The notes under the pieces were generated by a model. That model saw only the letters and a program-made list of their open reading frames with translations. It was not told the DNA's origin and searched no databases. DNA of 64,000 bases from Hormiphora californensis (Eukaryota > Ctenophora > Tentaculata > Cydippida > Pleurobrachiidae): NCBI GenBank assembly GCA_020137815.1, contig CM035350.1:7637447-7701446 (forward strand), in the 5' to 3' direction. Each line of letters begins with the position of its first letter. The first letter of the stretch is position 1. Below, one piece after another: positions 48,001 through 64,000 of this stretch. The position numbers were made by a program, and so were the translations under genes.

Positions 48001-51000
48001 GCGGAAGAGCTAGAAAATTTGAGATGTCGCCATCGATCCAGATCGGGGAACGCGCGGTGTGTTACGTGTGTAAAGACTTGGCCACCGTCAGCATTTTGTG
48101 TCTCATGGTCAAATGGTGACGCGCATACATGGGGAGAACGGTTTGTCTTTTCGTATCCAAGGCCGCAACGTAATTACCTACTTATCTCTGTAATTAAAGT
48201 GCAAAGACACAATTGCCCCTCTTTTTTCAGTAAGGTTTATTTTGAGGGTGATGACGATTTGTCGCATGCTGTGAAGCGCCTGGAGCAACTCAGTTCGTAT
48301 GACAATGAATTAGACAACTGGAATAATATGAGATCTGCTAGGAACGACAGGTATCTATCTATTTGAGTTTAGACTCTTCCTCTCTATCTCTCTCTCTCAT
48401 CACTTATTACATCTAAGATCATCTAACCACTGAACTCAGTGTATACTCTGTCTCTGAAAATATTGTTGCTGTTTTAGTCTTGTAATTCCTCACATCCCGA
48501 CTCCTCATATCAGAGGAGTGAAGAGTGCCAGAGAGGAGCGTCCACCAGAGGTCCTGACAGCTAACGATCGGAGTAAGAGTGTTCCGGCAGAAAAGGAGGC
48601 CAGCCCACGGGGAGGTTTACAGCTAGGAGGAGGGGGAATGTTGCCTAACAGGAAACAAGAATACGCAGAGGAGTTGAGGAGGCAGATGGACGAGCAACGA
48701 AAAGCCAAGTTGAGGGAAAGAAAGGAGTATTTTTCACCCGCCAAACCCGGAAATAGGTAGGTTATAGGTTGTTCAGAAGAATCTGTTGTGGCCTAACTGT
48801 AGATTGTGAGTCTAAACTGCCCCTGTTATGATGTACATACCATTGAACCTTGGCCATTGTGTTTCTAATATCCCTCAACCCCAGCAGTGCCTATAACAGC
48901 CCGCTAATTCGAGCGGCTGAAGAAGTTTCCAACTCGGGTGCTGGCCCTGTCCGTCGGAATCTCGAGGATGAATTCGAACAGATCCAACAGGAGAGACAAC
49001 CAAGACGACCTGCCCTGAAATCATCTCCTAGCAGACCTGCACCACCATCACGAGGACCCCCCTCACCCCGAGTTCAGCAACCACAGTACCCACCATCAGG
49101 GGCCGGGTACTATGGAGGAGGGGGTGGTGTACCACCACAACAACCCTTCATGTACCCGTATATGTACCCGGGGTACCCTCCTCCAGGCATACCTCCCAAC
49201 TACATGCAAGGTACATATTAGCACGCACATGTTAATTATTACAACTTGTGTATCTCAATTGACTAATGCTTACTGGTGGCTGATTTCACTGATTTTCTCT
49301 CTTTCTCCCACAGGTCCAATGAACCCTATGATGCACCCTCAAATGATGGCTCAGCAACAAGTACAACAACCTGCCTACGACCCTTACCAGTTCTACGGCC
49401 TGGAGCGGAGACGTAGTGCCGAATCCAGACACCGTCCTCCACCTCCTCAACAGCAGCAACAGTCCCACCAACCCGCCCCTGAGATTATACCCTCTCCTGC
49501 TGCTCCTGCTGGTGCTGTGACCAAGATTACAGAGATAGGAATAGGACACGATTCCCCCCGGCACGCTGGCATCACTAGGGGTCCCGTGTCCGCTTTGGAC
49601 CCCCTGGACTACGCCAAGGATCTGAGGAGACAAATAGAGGAAAAGGAAAGGGAAAAGCTGCGGCAGAAACAGAAACTGGAGGCTGCTGATAGGAAATGGG
49701 AGGAAGAGAATGCAGATTATAATCCCTGGGGGAGGGGAGGAGCTGGGGCTCCCCTAAAGGATAGTCAGGTAACTTGAAAAGTCTTTATATTATCAGCCGC
49801 ACATTACTGTTTATCAACTACAAACTAGTAATATATCTCTTTCTCAGGGTAACTCGGTGGCCAATCGACACCAGATGAAGCACAATGCCCAGGACCCCAC
49901 ACAACTCCAGATGGATCAGAAATCCCGTCTAATCCAGCAGCAGCAGCAGCCCGGGGCATCACCCGGCGGTACAGTAGGGCTAGGTGGGCCTGCTAACATG
50001 AACAGTGGAAGTGGTGGAGGTGGTGGTACTCCACGACAGCGTGAGTGGTTCTGAAATCATGATAACATGTACCATCAGTTTGTTGAGTAAGGGTTCCCCG
50101 CTCCTTACTCAACAACTATCGGTAGCTTTCTAGTTCAATGTACTCACATTCCCTCCCGCTCTCTCCTCAGTTGCCGGTGAGAAACACTTTGGTCGAGTTG
50201 CTGAGATCACTGGCATGAAACAGGAGGATGATCCAGTTAAGATAGCCGCTAAAAACGATTACAAGAGTTTCCTACAGCAGCAAATCGAGGAACGGGCACG
50301 GATCAAAGAGGCACAAAAGGAAGCGGAGCGTTTGGAGGACGAAAGAGAGGTAGGTTAATATGGCAACCAAAACGAACTACTAAAATTTGCTCTGTTTCTC
50401 TAATCTCTGTGAATCATAAAACGGCGGTCAGCCAACTGTAACCCTATATAATGCCCTCCCAGTATCAGAGAATTGAAGCAGAACGGTTACGATTGAAGGC
50501 GGAATTCGAACAAGAAGTTCAGGCAAAGAAGGAGAAGGAGGAAGCCCAGAAGCTCATGAATGAACAACTAAAGAATGCGGCGGAGGAACGGCGTCAGGAG
50601 CAGGAAAGGAGGGCTGGGGAGGCACAGAAAGCCAGAGAGGAATCTGAAAAGAGGGCTCAGGAAGAAGCACGGAGGGCTAGGGAGGAAGCAACTCAACAAC
50701 AGGCTGCTCCACTCATACAGACAGATGGACGGGCTAGTAGTCCACCACTACCAGCCATGCAGCAGCAGGCCAATCAGCGAGGAAACAGCCCCCCTCTACC
50801 AGCACAACAACAACAGCCCTCATCTACCCAACTTTACCAGCAACCTCCATCTACCCAACTTTACCAGCAACCCCCTGTGCAGAAGCCTCCTAGTCCCCGG
50901 ATCACCCCCAGAAGGAGCCCCACCCCACCGCGGGTTGCTAGTGGGGGAGCAGGGGATGACAATGCTCGTGATCATGTTATGAACCAGTTATCCGCGTTAA

Positions 51001-51829
51001 GGGCACAGTTGAACAGACTCCAAACCGTTAAACGGGAACAGGGGGGCCGTCCTGCTGGAGAGGTTCCCTCAGGAGGGGGATTTGAAACACCGCTGGAACG
51101 AGCTGCCAAACGACGAACTCCCCTTGGTAAGTGCCATAAACTGAAGCTTGTTGTTTAGTATAATAATATTATACTAAACAGCAAGCTTCAGATATTATTA
51201 ATATGGACCTCCTCAAAAGAGAAGGAGGGTACAAATTAGATGAGCCGAAGCTCTTAGAGTAGGACCCTTGATTGTGTTTTCTGACAAATTTGAATATATA
51301 TTCCCCCGTTTTGACGCAATACTCATTACTCACCCACCAGGAATGTTTAAAGACCTAGAGGACGACATCAATACCAGCCTGCAGATCCAGGACAGGGACA
51401 GTCTTGATAACCAGTGTTCCAGTGAGTTTGTTGCGTGCTCCCCCGAACCCAGTCAAGTCCTCCATGGTCGGAGATCAACACAGAACAATCGATATAACAA
51501 ACAGCGCCCACCCTCATCTACATCCACCTTGAGTTTTGATGTTCACAAGGTAGCGGAACGCAATGAGGAGAGGCTGAGGAGGCTGGAGAACATGTATTCG
51601 AGTAAGTGTTTTAGAATCATTTTCTGTACGTCCCTTTTCGTTACCGGTCTTTTTATGATCCAATTATGCTCTCTGTTCGGCCTCTGTTTTTAAATTTAAC
51701 TAACCCTAATTCTTCCTAGGTCGAGCACTTCACGAACAAAGTCCGGACATGATACTGGATGCATTCCTGAGCGACAAGCAACCTGAACAAAGTTTAGAAT
51801 GCGACACTGCTTACAAACCAGTCGATTGA
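45052..51829 (+). CDS. CSPP1: Centrosome and spindle pole-associated protein 1
   Basis: Sixteen coding exons chain in phase: 45052-45132, 45336-45379, 45509-45644, 45787-45866, 46009-46087, 47632-47730, 47808-47833, 48231-48350, 48478-48756, 48885-49210, 49314-49768, 49848-50040, 50171-50349, 50463-51126, 51341-51601 and 51720-51829. CSPP1 acts at centrosomes, spindle poles and the ciliary axoneme. Diagnostic features are GLQLGGYERHQKNLKAQANLE near the N-terminus and repeated KQEYAEELRRQMDEQRKAK-type segments (exons 9, 11, 13). There is also a Lys/Glu/Arg coiled-coil (exon 14), Pro/Gln-rich linkers and the C-terminal FKDLEDDINTSLQIQ and LRRLENMYSS. Intron 5 holds an ORF1-only LINE. Exact exon edges were read by eye. 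Confidence 0.88.
46238..47203 (+). CDS. ORF1-only LINE (HAL1-like) element B in CSPP1 intron 5
   Basis: 321 residues from ATG 46238. A coiled-coil stretch (EDSERRLLDSQEELITSQRA) precedes an RRM-like/C-terminal module: SNVIVHGLFDDPSE, MTRLGRYKEGTDRPVKLRL, then LYISPDRSPEERAERRKLV, an ORF1p signature. It differs strongly from element A, so it is another family. No ORF2 follows; the segment ends in (TTA)n at 47438-47463. It has the same orientation as CSPP1 and is intact, suggesting recent activity or selection. Confidence 0.75.
   Translation: MGSSTASTCSFKDRLRVYSDERVRRSVYGEVQGEIFDLVRDLFNQAGMKDSFPKSFSASRSVWDTLKCPSKSKIKGIKKPELDDFTEKVCRLLVERCYPVLDRLSNEVEDSERRLLDSQEELITSQRALVEAQGQLVKLQCELLEKRDKEISAVQSTAEEEIKTFSSVLKKSCDSALPQQIRTAITSATEDRTSNVIVHGLFDDPSETSKDLEHSVCGVFDYMGECVTSVWSMTRLGRYKEGTDRPVKLRLSGREFRDTILSCKSGLKKSDRYKDLYISPDRSPEERAERRKLVAELKERKAAAPGKTFGIRGGKVMEVVV
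50080..50115. repeat. Short hairpin in CSPP1 intron 12
   Basis: TTGTTGAGTAAGG and CCTTACTCAACAA are perfect 13 bp inverted arms with a 10-base loop. Confidence 0.85.
51141..51191. repeat. 51 bp palindrome just after a CSPP1 donor site
   Basis: CTGAAGCTTGTTGTTTAGTA and TACTAAACAGCAAGCTTCAG are near-perfect inverted arms around TAATAATATTA, starting 14 bases after the exon 14 donor. Confidence 0.85.
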
Positions 51830-53320
51830 GATTCGCTGAGGGATATTGAGGGACTGAAGAGAGTAACGGATGGGCACAGGACGCTGCCAAGAAATTTGAA
51901 TTATGTTTTGAAGAGAGAAGGGAACCAGGGACAGATATAACTTGAAGTGAAAATTATGTTGAGAATCAAATAGAGAAAGAGAAAGAATTTTTGTTATTTT
52001 GACAGTTTGTACAGTGGCTTGTGTCTTGTGGAATTGAGAATTCCAATATTTAGGATTAGTGCTACTGAATATGAAAGTTTAGGTTAGAATTAGATTAGAG
52101 AAAGTTAGAAGGCCGTGGTTCTGGACCTTTCTAGAACACTCGAGGTGTTCTTGTGCTGAATATTGCCGTGTGCCATCAAACAAAAGAAGTAGTCTAGATA
52201 ATGATATAATTACTGAAAGTGATGAACCACGATGTTATTTGTAGCATGTTTTGTTCCTACTAAGTTTTCACTTTTTACCTCCCCGTAACCAAACGTGTGT
52301 ATTTTGTCGAAATCACTATCAGGGGTGCTCTTGTACTGTATGGCGGCGCCGGTAAGCGGTAAAGGTTGACCCGTCTCCTGAGAATTATATTTTTATTTGG
52401 CCATAACTCAGCCATTTCTTCACCAATTTGCAAAATATTGGGCACGTTGGAAAGAGGACATTGTGCTCTTTCAGATGAGCCCAAGATAATCAAAATCGGC
52501 GCAAATTGCGCGGCGCAATGGCGCAAAATGCGCGTTTTCGCCACTACGCCGCGCAATTTGCGCCAATTTTCATTTTATTGAGCTCATTTTAAAGATCTTA
52601 ATGTCTTCTTTCCAATGAGCCCATTTGACAGTGCGCTCAGATGGGTCGCGGCGCCAGACAGCTCTTGTATGTGCAAGATGATGTTCTCAAATCTCTGGAG
52701 AACATCATCTGACGCTTTCCCCCGAGCACCCCTGTACGACTCGGACTATGGGTACCGGTTAGTATACATGCGACTACGAAGAGATCTAGGTGATAATGGA
52801 TGGTGTCCGTCAATGAGACTGTACAACATGAATATATGGGAATATATATGCCGACACATAATATGGTTGTGTTAGAACCAATACTATACAAAAGAATGCT
52901 ACCCTCTGCTCTGCATAATTATACATGTACACGGATCGGTAAATATAGTTACACCACAAAGTGCCCCTTCTATGAGTATGAGTTTGATATTTTGTGTGGG
53001 TTTTGTGTTTTGGCTTGTCGAGGTGCGTCCATTTGATCTTATTCTGGGTGGCTCCTATTAGAGCATCTACTCCATGTACTGATCATTCAATTCCATGTGA
53101 ACAGTTCAATGTTGAATGTGTGTTATATATATGTGTGTGTGTGTGCTTTTGCACCTCATTGTGATTTGATGAGGTCACGTGCCGTTCTCTTCATTCTCTC
53201 TCAGTCTCTCCACTTGGCCTCCCTCTCTCACTAGCTGTGTGTGACACCTGTTTCGTTTGTTGTACAGACTCTCTATCCTATATTGCTCATGTTTACACTG
53301 CTCCTTTATAAAACCAGATA
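51830..53320. other. CSPP1 3' region and spacer
   Basis: Probable 3' untranslated sequence to roughly 52250, then a small MITE (52323-52729). After that comes unannotated sequence with a GTGT microsatellite near 53132, up to the next start codon. No coding region is supported. Confidence 0.5.
52323..52729. mobile_element. Small MITE-like element, ~407 bp
   Basis: AGGGGTGCTCTTGTA at the left and GAGCACCCCT at the right are inverted. GGCGGCGCC/GGCGCC blocks lie just inside both ends. An internal hairpin AGATGATGTTCTC...GAGAACATCATCT lies at 52676-52710. No clear target duplication. Confidence 0.55.
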
Positions 53321-54502
53321 ATGGAACTGGATGCGGATGATGCGATACTACGAAAGATCGTCACCCTGCTTTGGGAGAAAACCCAAAACCTGGAGCGAAT
53401 CCAAGACACTTACGAGGGTGAGGTTCGGATTCTAAAAGCACGGGTAGCCCTCCTGGAGCAGGACAATGGGGTCATTGGGAGGGATCTGGTGGCCCTTCAA
53501 CAGAAAACTGGACTTGCTGTGAGGAGTGGGTCAGATGGTAGCACAGTCGGGCAGGAGGGGCATCACAGTATCATTGATAAGTTTGATGAAATGATTCGGA
53601 ATCATACAGATCATTTTGGTGATCAGGATCATGTTCCAGATCCCGACCAATCCGTTCACTTTCAGGATCTACAGTGCGCCTCAGTGGAACTAGATGACGT
53701 GTTTTCAGTAGATCAAGAGGAAACATCATCCTCTTCACCCCCCTCTATTGAAGTGGGTGTTGTCAGGCCCGTCCTGAACAGTGGCCTCTCCTACGGAACC
53801 TCCACCTTCCACGACCCTCCTGGGAGCTACTCTGACGATGACGTCAGAACTCCTGTTCCCATGACTCCAACCTCGCCACTAAGAACAGTGGTAACCATGG
53901 CAGAGTCCCCGGGTACCAGGATGCGGCCAGTGTTGCTAATCAGATCAGAGGGTAGTGAGGATAGGGACAGTGGCGTGGCCACAAGCACAGAGGATGGAGT
54001 GGAGGTGACATGTTTTGGAAGTCAGGAGGTTGTGGAGGAGGATGAGAGGTCAAATGAAACACTTTCAGAAGGTGAGACGCCCATCGAGGAGGTGGTGGTG
54101 ATGCCACTAGATCAACCAGACTGTATGATATGTGATCCTGGTGACGTGACCCATCCTACCGAGGAGGCTCACTCCCTACTAGAAGTGGACACTCCTCCGG
54201 CCTCTCCGCCAGACACAATGCTGCTTACCACCAAATGGAATGCCCCCTGGAGTCGATCTGACACGTTCGATGTCCTACCCACTGGTTCGACCCACCCAGC
54301 GACAGTCCCCGCTAAGCCTCTCCGCCGGGTAACCCCCGGTAGTGGGGCCACCGATCCACCAAGTGGTGGTGTTGTGAGAAGGGAGTCTAGTTCGGAGGGT
54401 GGCCGGTCCTCTACATTCTCCCTAGTTAGCTCTGGGTCTAGTACGGACATTGAACTTCAGTACATCACACCCCAGGATTGCGGCAGTGAAGAGGAGTCAT
54501 GA
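53321..54502 (+). CDS. Uncharacterised coiled-coil and disordered protein
   Basis: A single-exon frame of 393 residues. Residues about 1-70 are a heptad-rich helix (ILRKIVTLLWEKTQNLERIQ ... ILKARVALLEQDNG). The rest is acidic, Ser/Pro/Thr-rich and low complexity (TPVPMTPTSPLRT, DTPPASPPDTM), typical of an intrinsically disordered regulatory or scaffold region with many possible proline-directed phosphosites. I do not recognise a family. Codon use and the long uninterrupted frame support a real gene; a short 5' untranslated exon may precede it. It converges on the helicase gene. Confidence 0.7.
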   Translation: MELDADDAILRKIVTLLWEKTQNLERIQDTYEGEVRILKARVALLEQDNGVIGRDLVALQQKTGLAVRSGSDGSTVGQEGHHSIIDKFDEMIRNHTDHFGDQDHVPDPDQSVHFQDLQCASVELDDVFSVDQEETSSSSPPSIEVGVVRPVLNSGLSYGTSTFHDPPGSYSDDDVRTPVPMTPTSPLRTVVTMAESPGTRMRPVLLIRSEGSEDRDSGVATSTEDGVEVTCFGSQEVVEEDERSNETLSEGETPIEEVVVMPLDQPDCMICDPGDVTHPTEEAHSLLEVDTPPASPPDTMLLTTKWNAPWSRSDTFDVLPTGSTHPATVPAKPLRRVTPGSGATDPPSGGVVRRESSSEGGRSSTFSLVSSGSSTDIELQYITPQDCGSEEES

Positions 54503-55114
54503 TTCTTGATCGGGGTACCACGACGAGATCCATTGACCCTCACGACATTTGATATGTTCTAACCCTCCCCTTTGTAAGGCAGTCTAGCTTGGCAACATCT
54601 CATGGAGAGGCTGACAGATCAGAGATGGGGTGTGATTCTGACATTCTGTCCGGTGAAGCTGTGTCTAGGACCTAAGTTCCGACATCCCACCAGTATTTGG
54701 ACGATCAAAAGGCGGTTTTTAAAATTCGGAAAACAATCAGAATTACAATAACATTTTTCCATTGATTGATAAAAAATGGGGATTTAAATAATAGATTAAT
54801 AGTAAAAATAAAGAGATGGCGTCTTTCTTTTAAAACATTCGTGATAAAAATAGTTGCTTCATAGCGTAATCTGAATAGTTCGAAATGCTTAAAAAGATCA
54901 AACGCATCGACACACTCACAGACAGAACGGACAAAGTTATTGTACATGGCTACACTCTACCACTTTTCACCGGCTGATTTCTGCCTCTGAATAAGTAACA
55001 AATATTCGCTCTTATTTCAAATGTTCAATATTGAATATACTTTCTCCGTGACCACTCTCTTCTAAACAATGAAAATAGAACGTACAAAAATACAATATTG
55101 ATCCACAACTATCC

Positions 55115-60603
<5,489 letters not shown>

Positions 60604-60616
60604 CACTATAAAGGAA

Positions 60617-60720
60617 GGTGGTTTAAAAGTGGTTAAGTACAGGATAGGAGGGCTAGGGTGGTTTGAAAGTGGTTAGGTACAGGATAGGAGGTAGGGTGGT
60701 TTGAAAGTGGTTAGGTTTAT
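60617..60720. repeat. Tandem repeat upstream of the helicase
   Basis: About 2.5 copies of a ~45 bp unit, GGTGGTTTGAAAGTGGTTAG then GTACAGGATAGGAGG. The rest of 60720-61456 is A/T-rich spacer and probable 3' untranslated sequence of the KH gene, with nothing else I can support. Confidence 0.8.
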
Positions 60721-61456
60721 AGAGGGGAGAGTGGTGTTGGGGTAATTGAGATAACTAAAAGAACATTTGGGTTACTTGAGGTGGATATTAAAACACGATT
60801 TTATCTTCCAAATCCATGGGTATGGGGAGAGATCAGTCGTTTCATGCAGTTTAGGCGGGTTTATAACTATTTACTCATATTTTATTCATCTCTCACGATA
60901 TCGTAAATACAAAGCGAACCACATACACTTTGAGAATAGAAAGGGGGAGCACACTCCAACATTCTAGCCATCTTAACAAGAGAGGAGAGAGAAATGGAAA
61001 GGGGCACAGCATATAATATATTGCCTACCAAATAAATAAGTCATTGAAGCTTATTCCTGAAAAGTAATAACTTATTTACAAGATCATCACTCAGATATTA
61101 TATATTCGTTAATAATGTTAATATACTCCAACTGATTACACATACTACCAATATATAATTTTATATCAATCTACTGAAGAGGAAGAGAGAATTGGAAATG
61201 AGAGAGAGGATTGAAAAACGGGTGGGAAAGGACGTGTAAAATGTAGGCACATATATCAAAAGGAGACCACAAAAGAGCCCGGAAGGGTGATACAAAAAAA
61301 ACGGAGAGGAGGATGGAATTCAAAGGGTTCGTATCTCGGTTCAAGTTCATATATCAAACGTTATAGAGTGAGAAAAAGGGGTAACCGTAATGTATAAATA
61401 AGTGATGTGTTGAAAAAACCCTTGAACACAGATAGAGAGATTGTTAGAAAGTGTTG

Positions 61457-63007
61457 TTAGAGGGCGGGTACATCAGGCTCATCAATAACTTGGTAAATGA
61501 AATCCCGTGTGTCCAAGACATCGTTCCTTGCTCCAATTAGAACAACTTTAGTTTCCCCTCCCTCAACTTCATCCTTCTTAACGTCAATCTTAACCCTATA
61601 CGTCCTCTCCATATCCCTGATCTTACTGCCACCCCGTCCGATTATCTTCCCCAGACTCCCCGTGTCCACCCAAATATCCATGGAACCCCTCTCCTGTCCC
61701 TCGTCAGCCTCATCATCATTCTCCGCCGCCACGATGTCCTCAATGATAGCCCGGGCGTCCGCACAGGCATCCGGGTGTCCACTAACAGTGACCAAACAAA
61801 GACCATCTGCATTTCGCTCCTTACTGTAGACATCCACCCTGGTTCCAGTTCGGGCCTCGATCTCAGCTACCTTAGATCCGGATTTACCGATGATCATACC
61901 GCATGCACTTTCGGGTACCCACACAGACAGCTTCCTCTCGGGTGCCTGTCTCTCTTGACCTCCCTGATCGCGGCTCTGGGCGATAATCGCAGAGATCTCA
62001 TCCTGCGCTGCCGTGCACTGGTCCTTCGATCCACTGATTACCACCTGGACCTTGCCATCCTTAGCCTCACTCTTCTTGTCAATCTTTATCGTAGCTCCGG
62101 TATTATCCTGAAGAGCCCTGATTTTAGATCCCCGTCCACCGATTATCAACCCACACAATCTCTCCTCAATCATCATGATAAGAGCAGGGGAATTAGCCTC
62201 TTCTAAAATGTCCTGGACCAACTGCCGAGCGGCAGCGGCATCTTCAGCATCACCAGTAATAGACAGACGGACAGCACCGTCCACGGCAGTGGCTCGACGG
62301 GCAATTTCAATCTGGGTATTGGTCCTCTCCTGGATATCTCGGATGGTGGCTCCCATGGGCCCAATTATCCTTCTCGTCATGTCGATAGGAACCTCCATCA
62401 CCTCACTGGGAGGGGGCTTCTCAATTTTCTCAACATTCTGAGATTCACTGATCAGATTTTTGATGATCTGCTCGGCAGCATCACACGCCTCCTGGTCTCC
62501 TGTTAGTGAGATGGTGATATAACCATCAACAGCCGTGTCACGTGACCCAACATCAACTGTAGCACCGGTATCCTGCTGGATTTCCCGGATCTTTGAGCCC
62601 CGGGACCCAATAACAAGGCCACATTTATCCTCAGGGACCTGGAAACTAACATTCGGCTCGTAGGATTGTTGGTGTTGGGGAGGACCCCGTTTTCCCGGAG
62701 AGTTACCCATCTCATTCCGGTCCTGGAGAAGACGGGAGATAAGGGATTTAGCGCTGGCAACCTGTTCTGCTGATCCTGAAATCCTGACGACGGTGTCATC
62801 TCCATCAACCTCATCTGTCACGTCAATCTTGGCACGGGATCGCTCCTGTAGTTCCCGAATCTTGGCACCCTTCCGCCCGATAATCCTGCCAATTTTGAAC
62901 GAAGGCACAGCCATTTTATCCTTGGCTGCGGGTGGACCGGCACCAGGCTGCGCCGATGTTGGTCCTTGGTCCCCGGCCTCCGTTTTGTCCCCTCGTCCAC
63001 GAGCCAT
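61457..63007 (-). CDS. Six-KH-domain RNA-binding protein (vigilin-like)
   Basis: A 516-residue single coding exon. Six KH domains follow one another, each with a GxxG loop: VGRIIGRKGAKIREL-type (about 38-52), CGLVIGSRGSKIREIQ, TRRIIGPMGATIRDIQ, CGLIIGGRGSKIRALQ, CGMIIGKSGSKVAEIE and LGKIIGRGGSKIRDME. Multi-KH proteins of this style (vigilin has 14) bind single-stranded RNA and act in translation, transport or decay. The ATG directly follows TTTCTAGCCCAGT, an acceptor-like sequence, so a 5' untranslated exon probably lies upstream. The first two domains are nearly repeated in the adjacent gene at 63359-63853. I do not assign a named orthologue. Confidence 0.88.
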   Translation of the reverse strand: MARGRGDKTEAGDQGPTSAQPGAGPPAAKDKMAVPSFKIGRIIGRKGAKIRELQERSRAKIDVTDEVDGDDTVVRISGSAEQVASAKSLISRLLQDRNEMGNSPGKRGPPQHQQSYEPNVSFQVPEDKCGLVIGSRGSKIREIQQDTGATVDVGSRDTAVDGYITISLTGDQEACDAAEQIIKNLISESQNVEKIEKPPPSEVMEVPIDMTRRIIGPMGATIRDIQERTNTQIEIARRATAVDGAVRLSITGDAEDAAAARQLVQDILEEANSPALIMMIEERLCGLIIGGRGSKIRALQDNTGATIKIDKKSEAKDGKVQVVISGSKDQCTAAQDEISAIIAQSRDQGGQERQAPERKLSVWVPESACGMIIGKSGSKVAEIEARTGTRVDVYSKERNADGLCLVTVSGHPDACADARAIIEDIVAAENDDEADEGQERGSMDIWVDTGSLGKIIGRGGSKIRDMERTYRVKIDVKKDEVEGGETKVVLIGARNDVLDTRDFIYQVIDEPDVPAL

Positions 63008-63259
63008 ACTGGGCTAGAAAGGAGAGGGATGTTAACACTGAAAGAAGAGAGAGAGGGGATGAGAGAAAGGGATAGAGAAGTTGGGGCGGTTTGGGAAGGA
63101 GTAAAACTCAGAAAGTTCTGTAGAAGAAATTCTAAAATTGGTAAAACAAATTAATAAAAAGATGTCATTCTGGTCAAACTTGTGAGCTATAATAAATAGA
63201 GAGATCTGACTGTCCCACACAAACACACCTGGAGAACAGGCACCGACCGGCACAAGTAA

Positions 63260-63315
63260 ACAACCAATCAGAAGTCGTTATTTAGGTCACGTGATTGGTT
63301 ATCAGCCAATCAGGG
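63260..63315 (-). promoter_or_regulatory. CCAAT/E-box cluster between the KH genes
   Basis: CCAATCAG at 63264 and 63306, inverted ATTGG at 63294 and CACGTG at 63288 fall within 50 bases, about 260-300 bases before the six-KH start codon. This suits an NF-Y type promoter, by motif only. Confidence 0.5.
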
Positions 63316-63358
63316 ACCAGTATTTCCTGATTCGGTCGGTTCCTGCTGGAGAACCTGT

Positions 63359-63853
63359 CTAGGCTACCAAGTTCCTGATGATCTGCTCGGCAGCATCACA
63401 GGCATCCTTGTCACCAGATAGCGAGATGGTGATCTGACCATTGACAGCCGTGTCACGTCGTCCGACATCAACATTAGCGCCGGTTTCGTCTTGGATTTCC
63501 CGGATCTTTGAGCCCCTGGATCCAATTACAAGACCACATTTGTGCTCTGGGATGGGGAAACTCAGAGTAGGTTCGCCGCCGAATTGGCGCTGTTGGGGAG
63601 GTCCCCGTTCTCGGTTTCCGTATCCTTCCCTGTCTGTGAGAAGCTGGGAGATGAGAGATTGAGCATCTGCAACCTGATCTTCTGATCCAGAAATCCTCAC
63701 CATAGTTTCATCTCCATTGACCTCATCTGTGATATCGATCTTGGCACCGGATTGGTCTTGCAGTTCCCTAATCTTGATTCCCTTTCGGCCGATAATCCTG
63801 CCAACTTTGGATGAAGGCACTGGCATTTTCTCCATGGCTGAGGGTCCGTCCAT
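63359..63853 (-). CDS. Two-KH-domain protein, partial tandem duplicate of the six-KH gene
   Basis: 164 residues, with stop at 63359. It has two KH domains (VGRIIGRKGIKIRELQ at about 17-32 and CGLVIGSRGSKIREIQ at about 106-121), closely matching KH1-KH2 of the downstream neighbour, including the RGPPQ linker and DACDAAEQIIRNLV ending. The 5' flank (CTAGTTCAG then TATGG) also matches, so the duplication includes the acceptor-like site before the ATG. The protein ends where the neighbour goes on to KH3, giving a short paralogue. It may be functional because the frame is clean and differences are mostly conservative. Confidence 0.82.
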   Translation of the reverse strand: MDGPSAMEKMPVPSSKVGRIIGRKGIKIRELQDQSGAKIDITDEVNGDETMVRISGSEDQVADAQSLISQLLTDREGYGNRERGPPQQRQFGGEPTLSFPIPEHKCGLVIGSRGSKIREIQDETGANVDVGRRDTAVNGQITISLSGDKDACDAAEQIIRNLVA

Positions 63854-64000
63854 ACTGAACTAGATAGGAGAGGGGAATAGCGTATTAGTATGGGATTGGA
63901 AGGGAATGTTAGTATGGGAAGGGATAGTCGAGAGGTGCAGGGGAGTAGGGTTGATGTGGGAAGGAGTGAAACTCAGGACTGATTTTAAATTGAGAAACCG

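Noticed and set aside
47914-48366. 150-codon frame joining a CSPP1 intron to exon 8
   Set aside because: The intronic part lacks CSPP1-like sequence and the acceptor at 48230 with phase 2 fits the spliced model.

Overview
The window is nuclear DNA from an animal. Protein-coding genes have many short GT-AG introns, and the recognisable products are eukaryotic: CHMP5 (ESCRT-III), GSTCD, THOC3 (TREX/THO), MPDU1, PSMD4/Rpn10, an integrin alpha chain, CSPP1 (centrosome/cilium) and a DDX43-type KH-DEAD helicase. Integrin alpha plus GSTCD and CSPP1, compact introns and a load of invertebrate-type LINEs and palindromic elements suggest a non-bilaterian metazoan, possibly a sponge. That placement is an inference, not shown by any single marker.

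Layout. Positions 1-5.2 kb hold minus-strand degenerate copies of a zinc-finger/transposase-derived gene, with a 1.4 kb foldback element inside the last intron of one copy. Positions 5.2-7.4 kb are a cluster of foldback and palindromic elements. Positions 8.1-19.8 kb are a tight plus-strand gene run: CHMP5, GSTCD, THOC3, MPDU1, a hAT-like element, a C2H2 zinc-finger gene, PSMD4. Positions 20.0-26.4 kb hold a minus-strand integrin alpha gene with two alternative last exons. Positions 28.2-43.2 kb are repeat territory: two near-identical large elements with terminal inverted repeats and big microsatellite arrays. One of them splits a minus-strand CR1/Jockey-like LINE. Positions 43.4-44.5 kb hold an ORF1-only LINE. 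Positions 45.0-51.8 kb are CSPP1 (16 coding exons) with a second ORF1-only LINE in an intron. Positions 53.3-54.5 kb hold an unrecognised coiled-coil/disordered protein. Positions 55.1-60.6 kb hold the DDX43-like helicase (minus); its first intron holds a 20-unit minisatellite made of copies of its own splice acceptor, and a young miniature LTR retrotransposon. Positions 61.4-63.9 kb hold two tandem minus-strand KH-domain genes.

The host genes are housekeeping genes (proteasome, mRNA export, ESCRT, glycosylation, centrosome, RNA binding) plus one adhesion receptor; there is no operon-like functional module. The most unusual features are how repeats interact with gene structure: the acceptor-derived minisatellite, a duplicated donor in PSMD4, and a duplicated integrin tail exon that lacks GFFKR. 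The satellite-carrying transposons and the ORF1-only LINEs come next.
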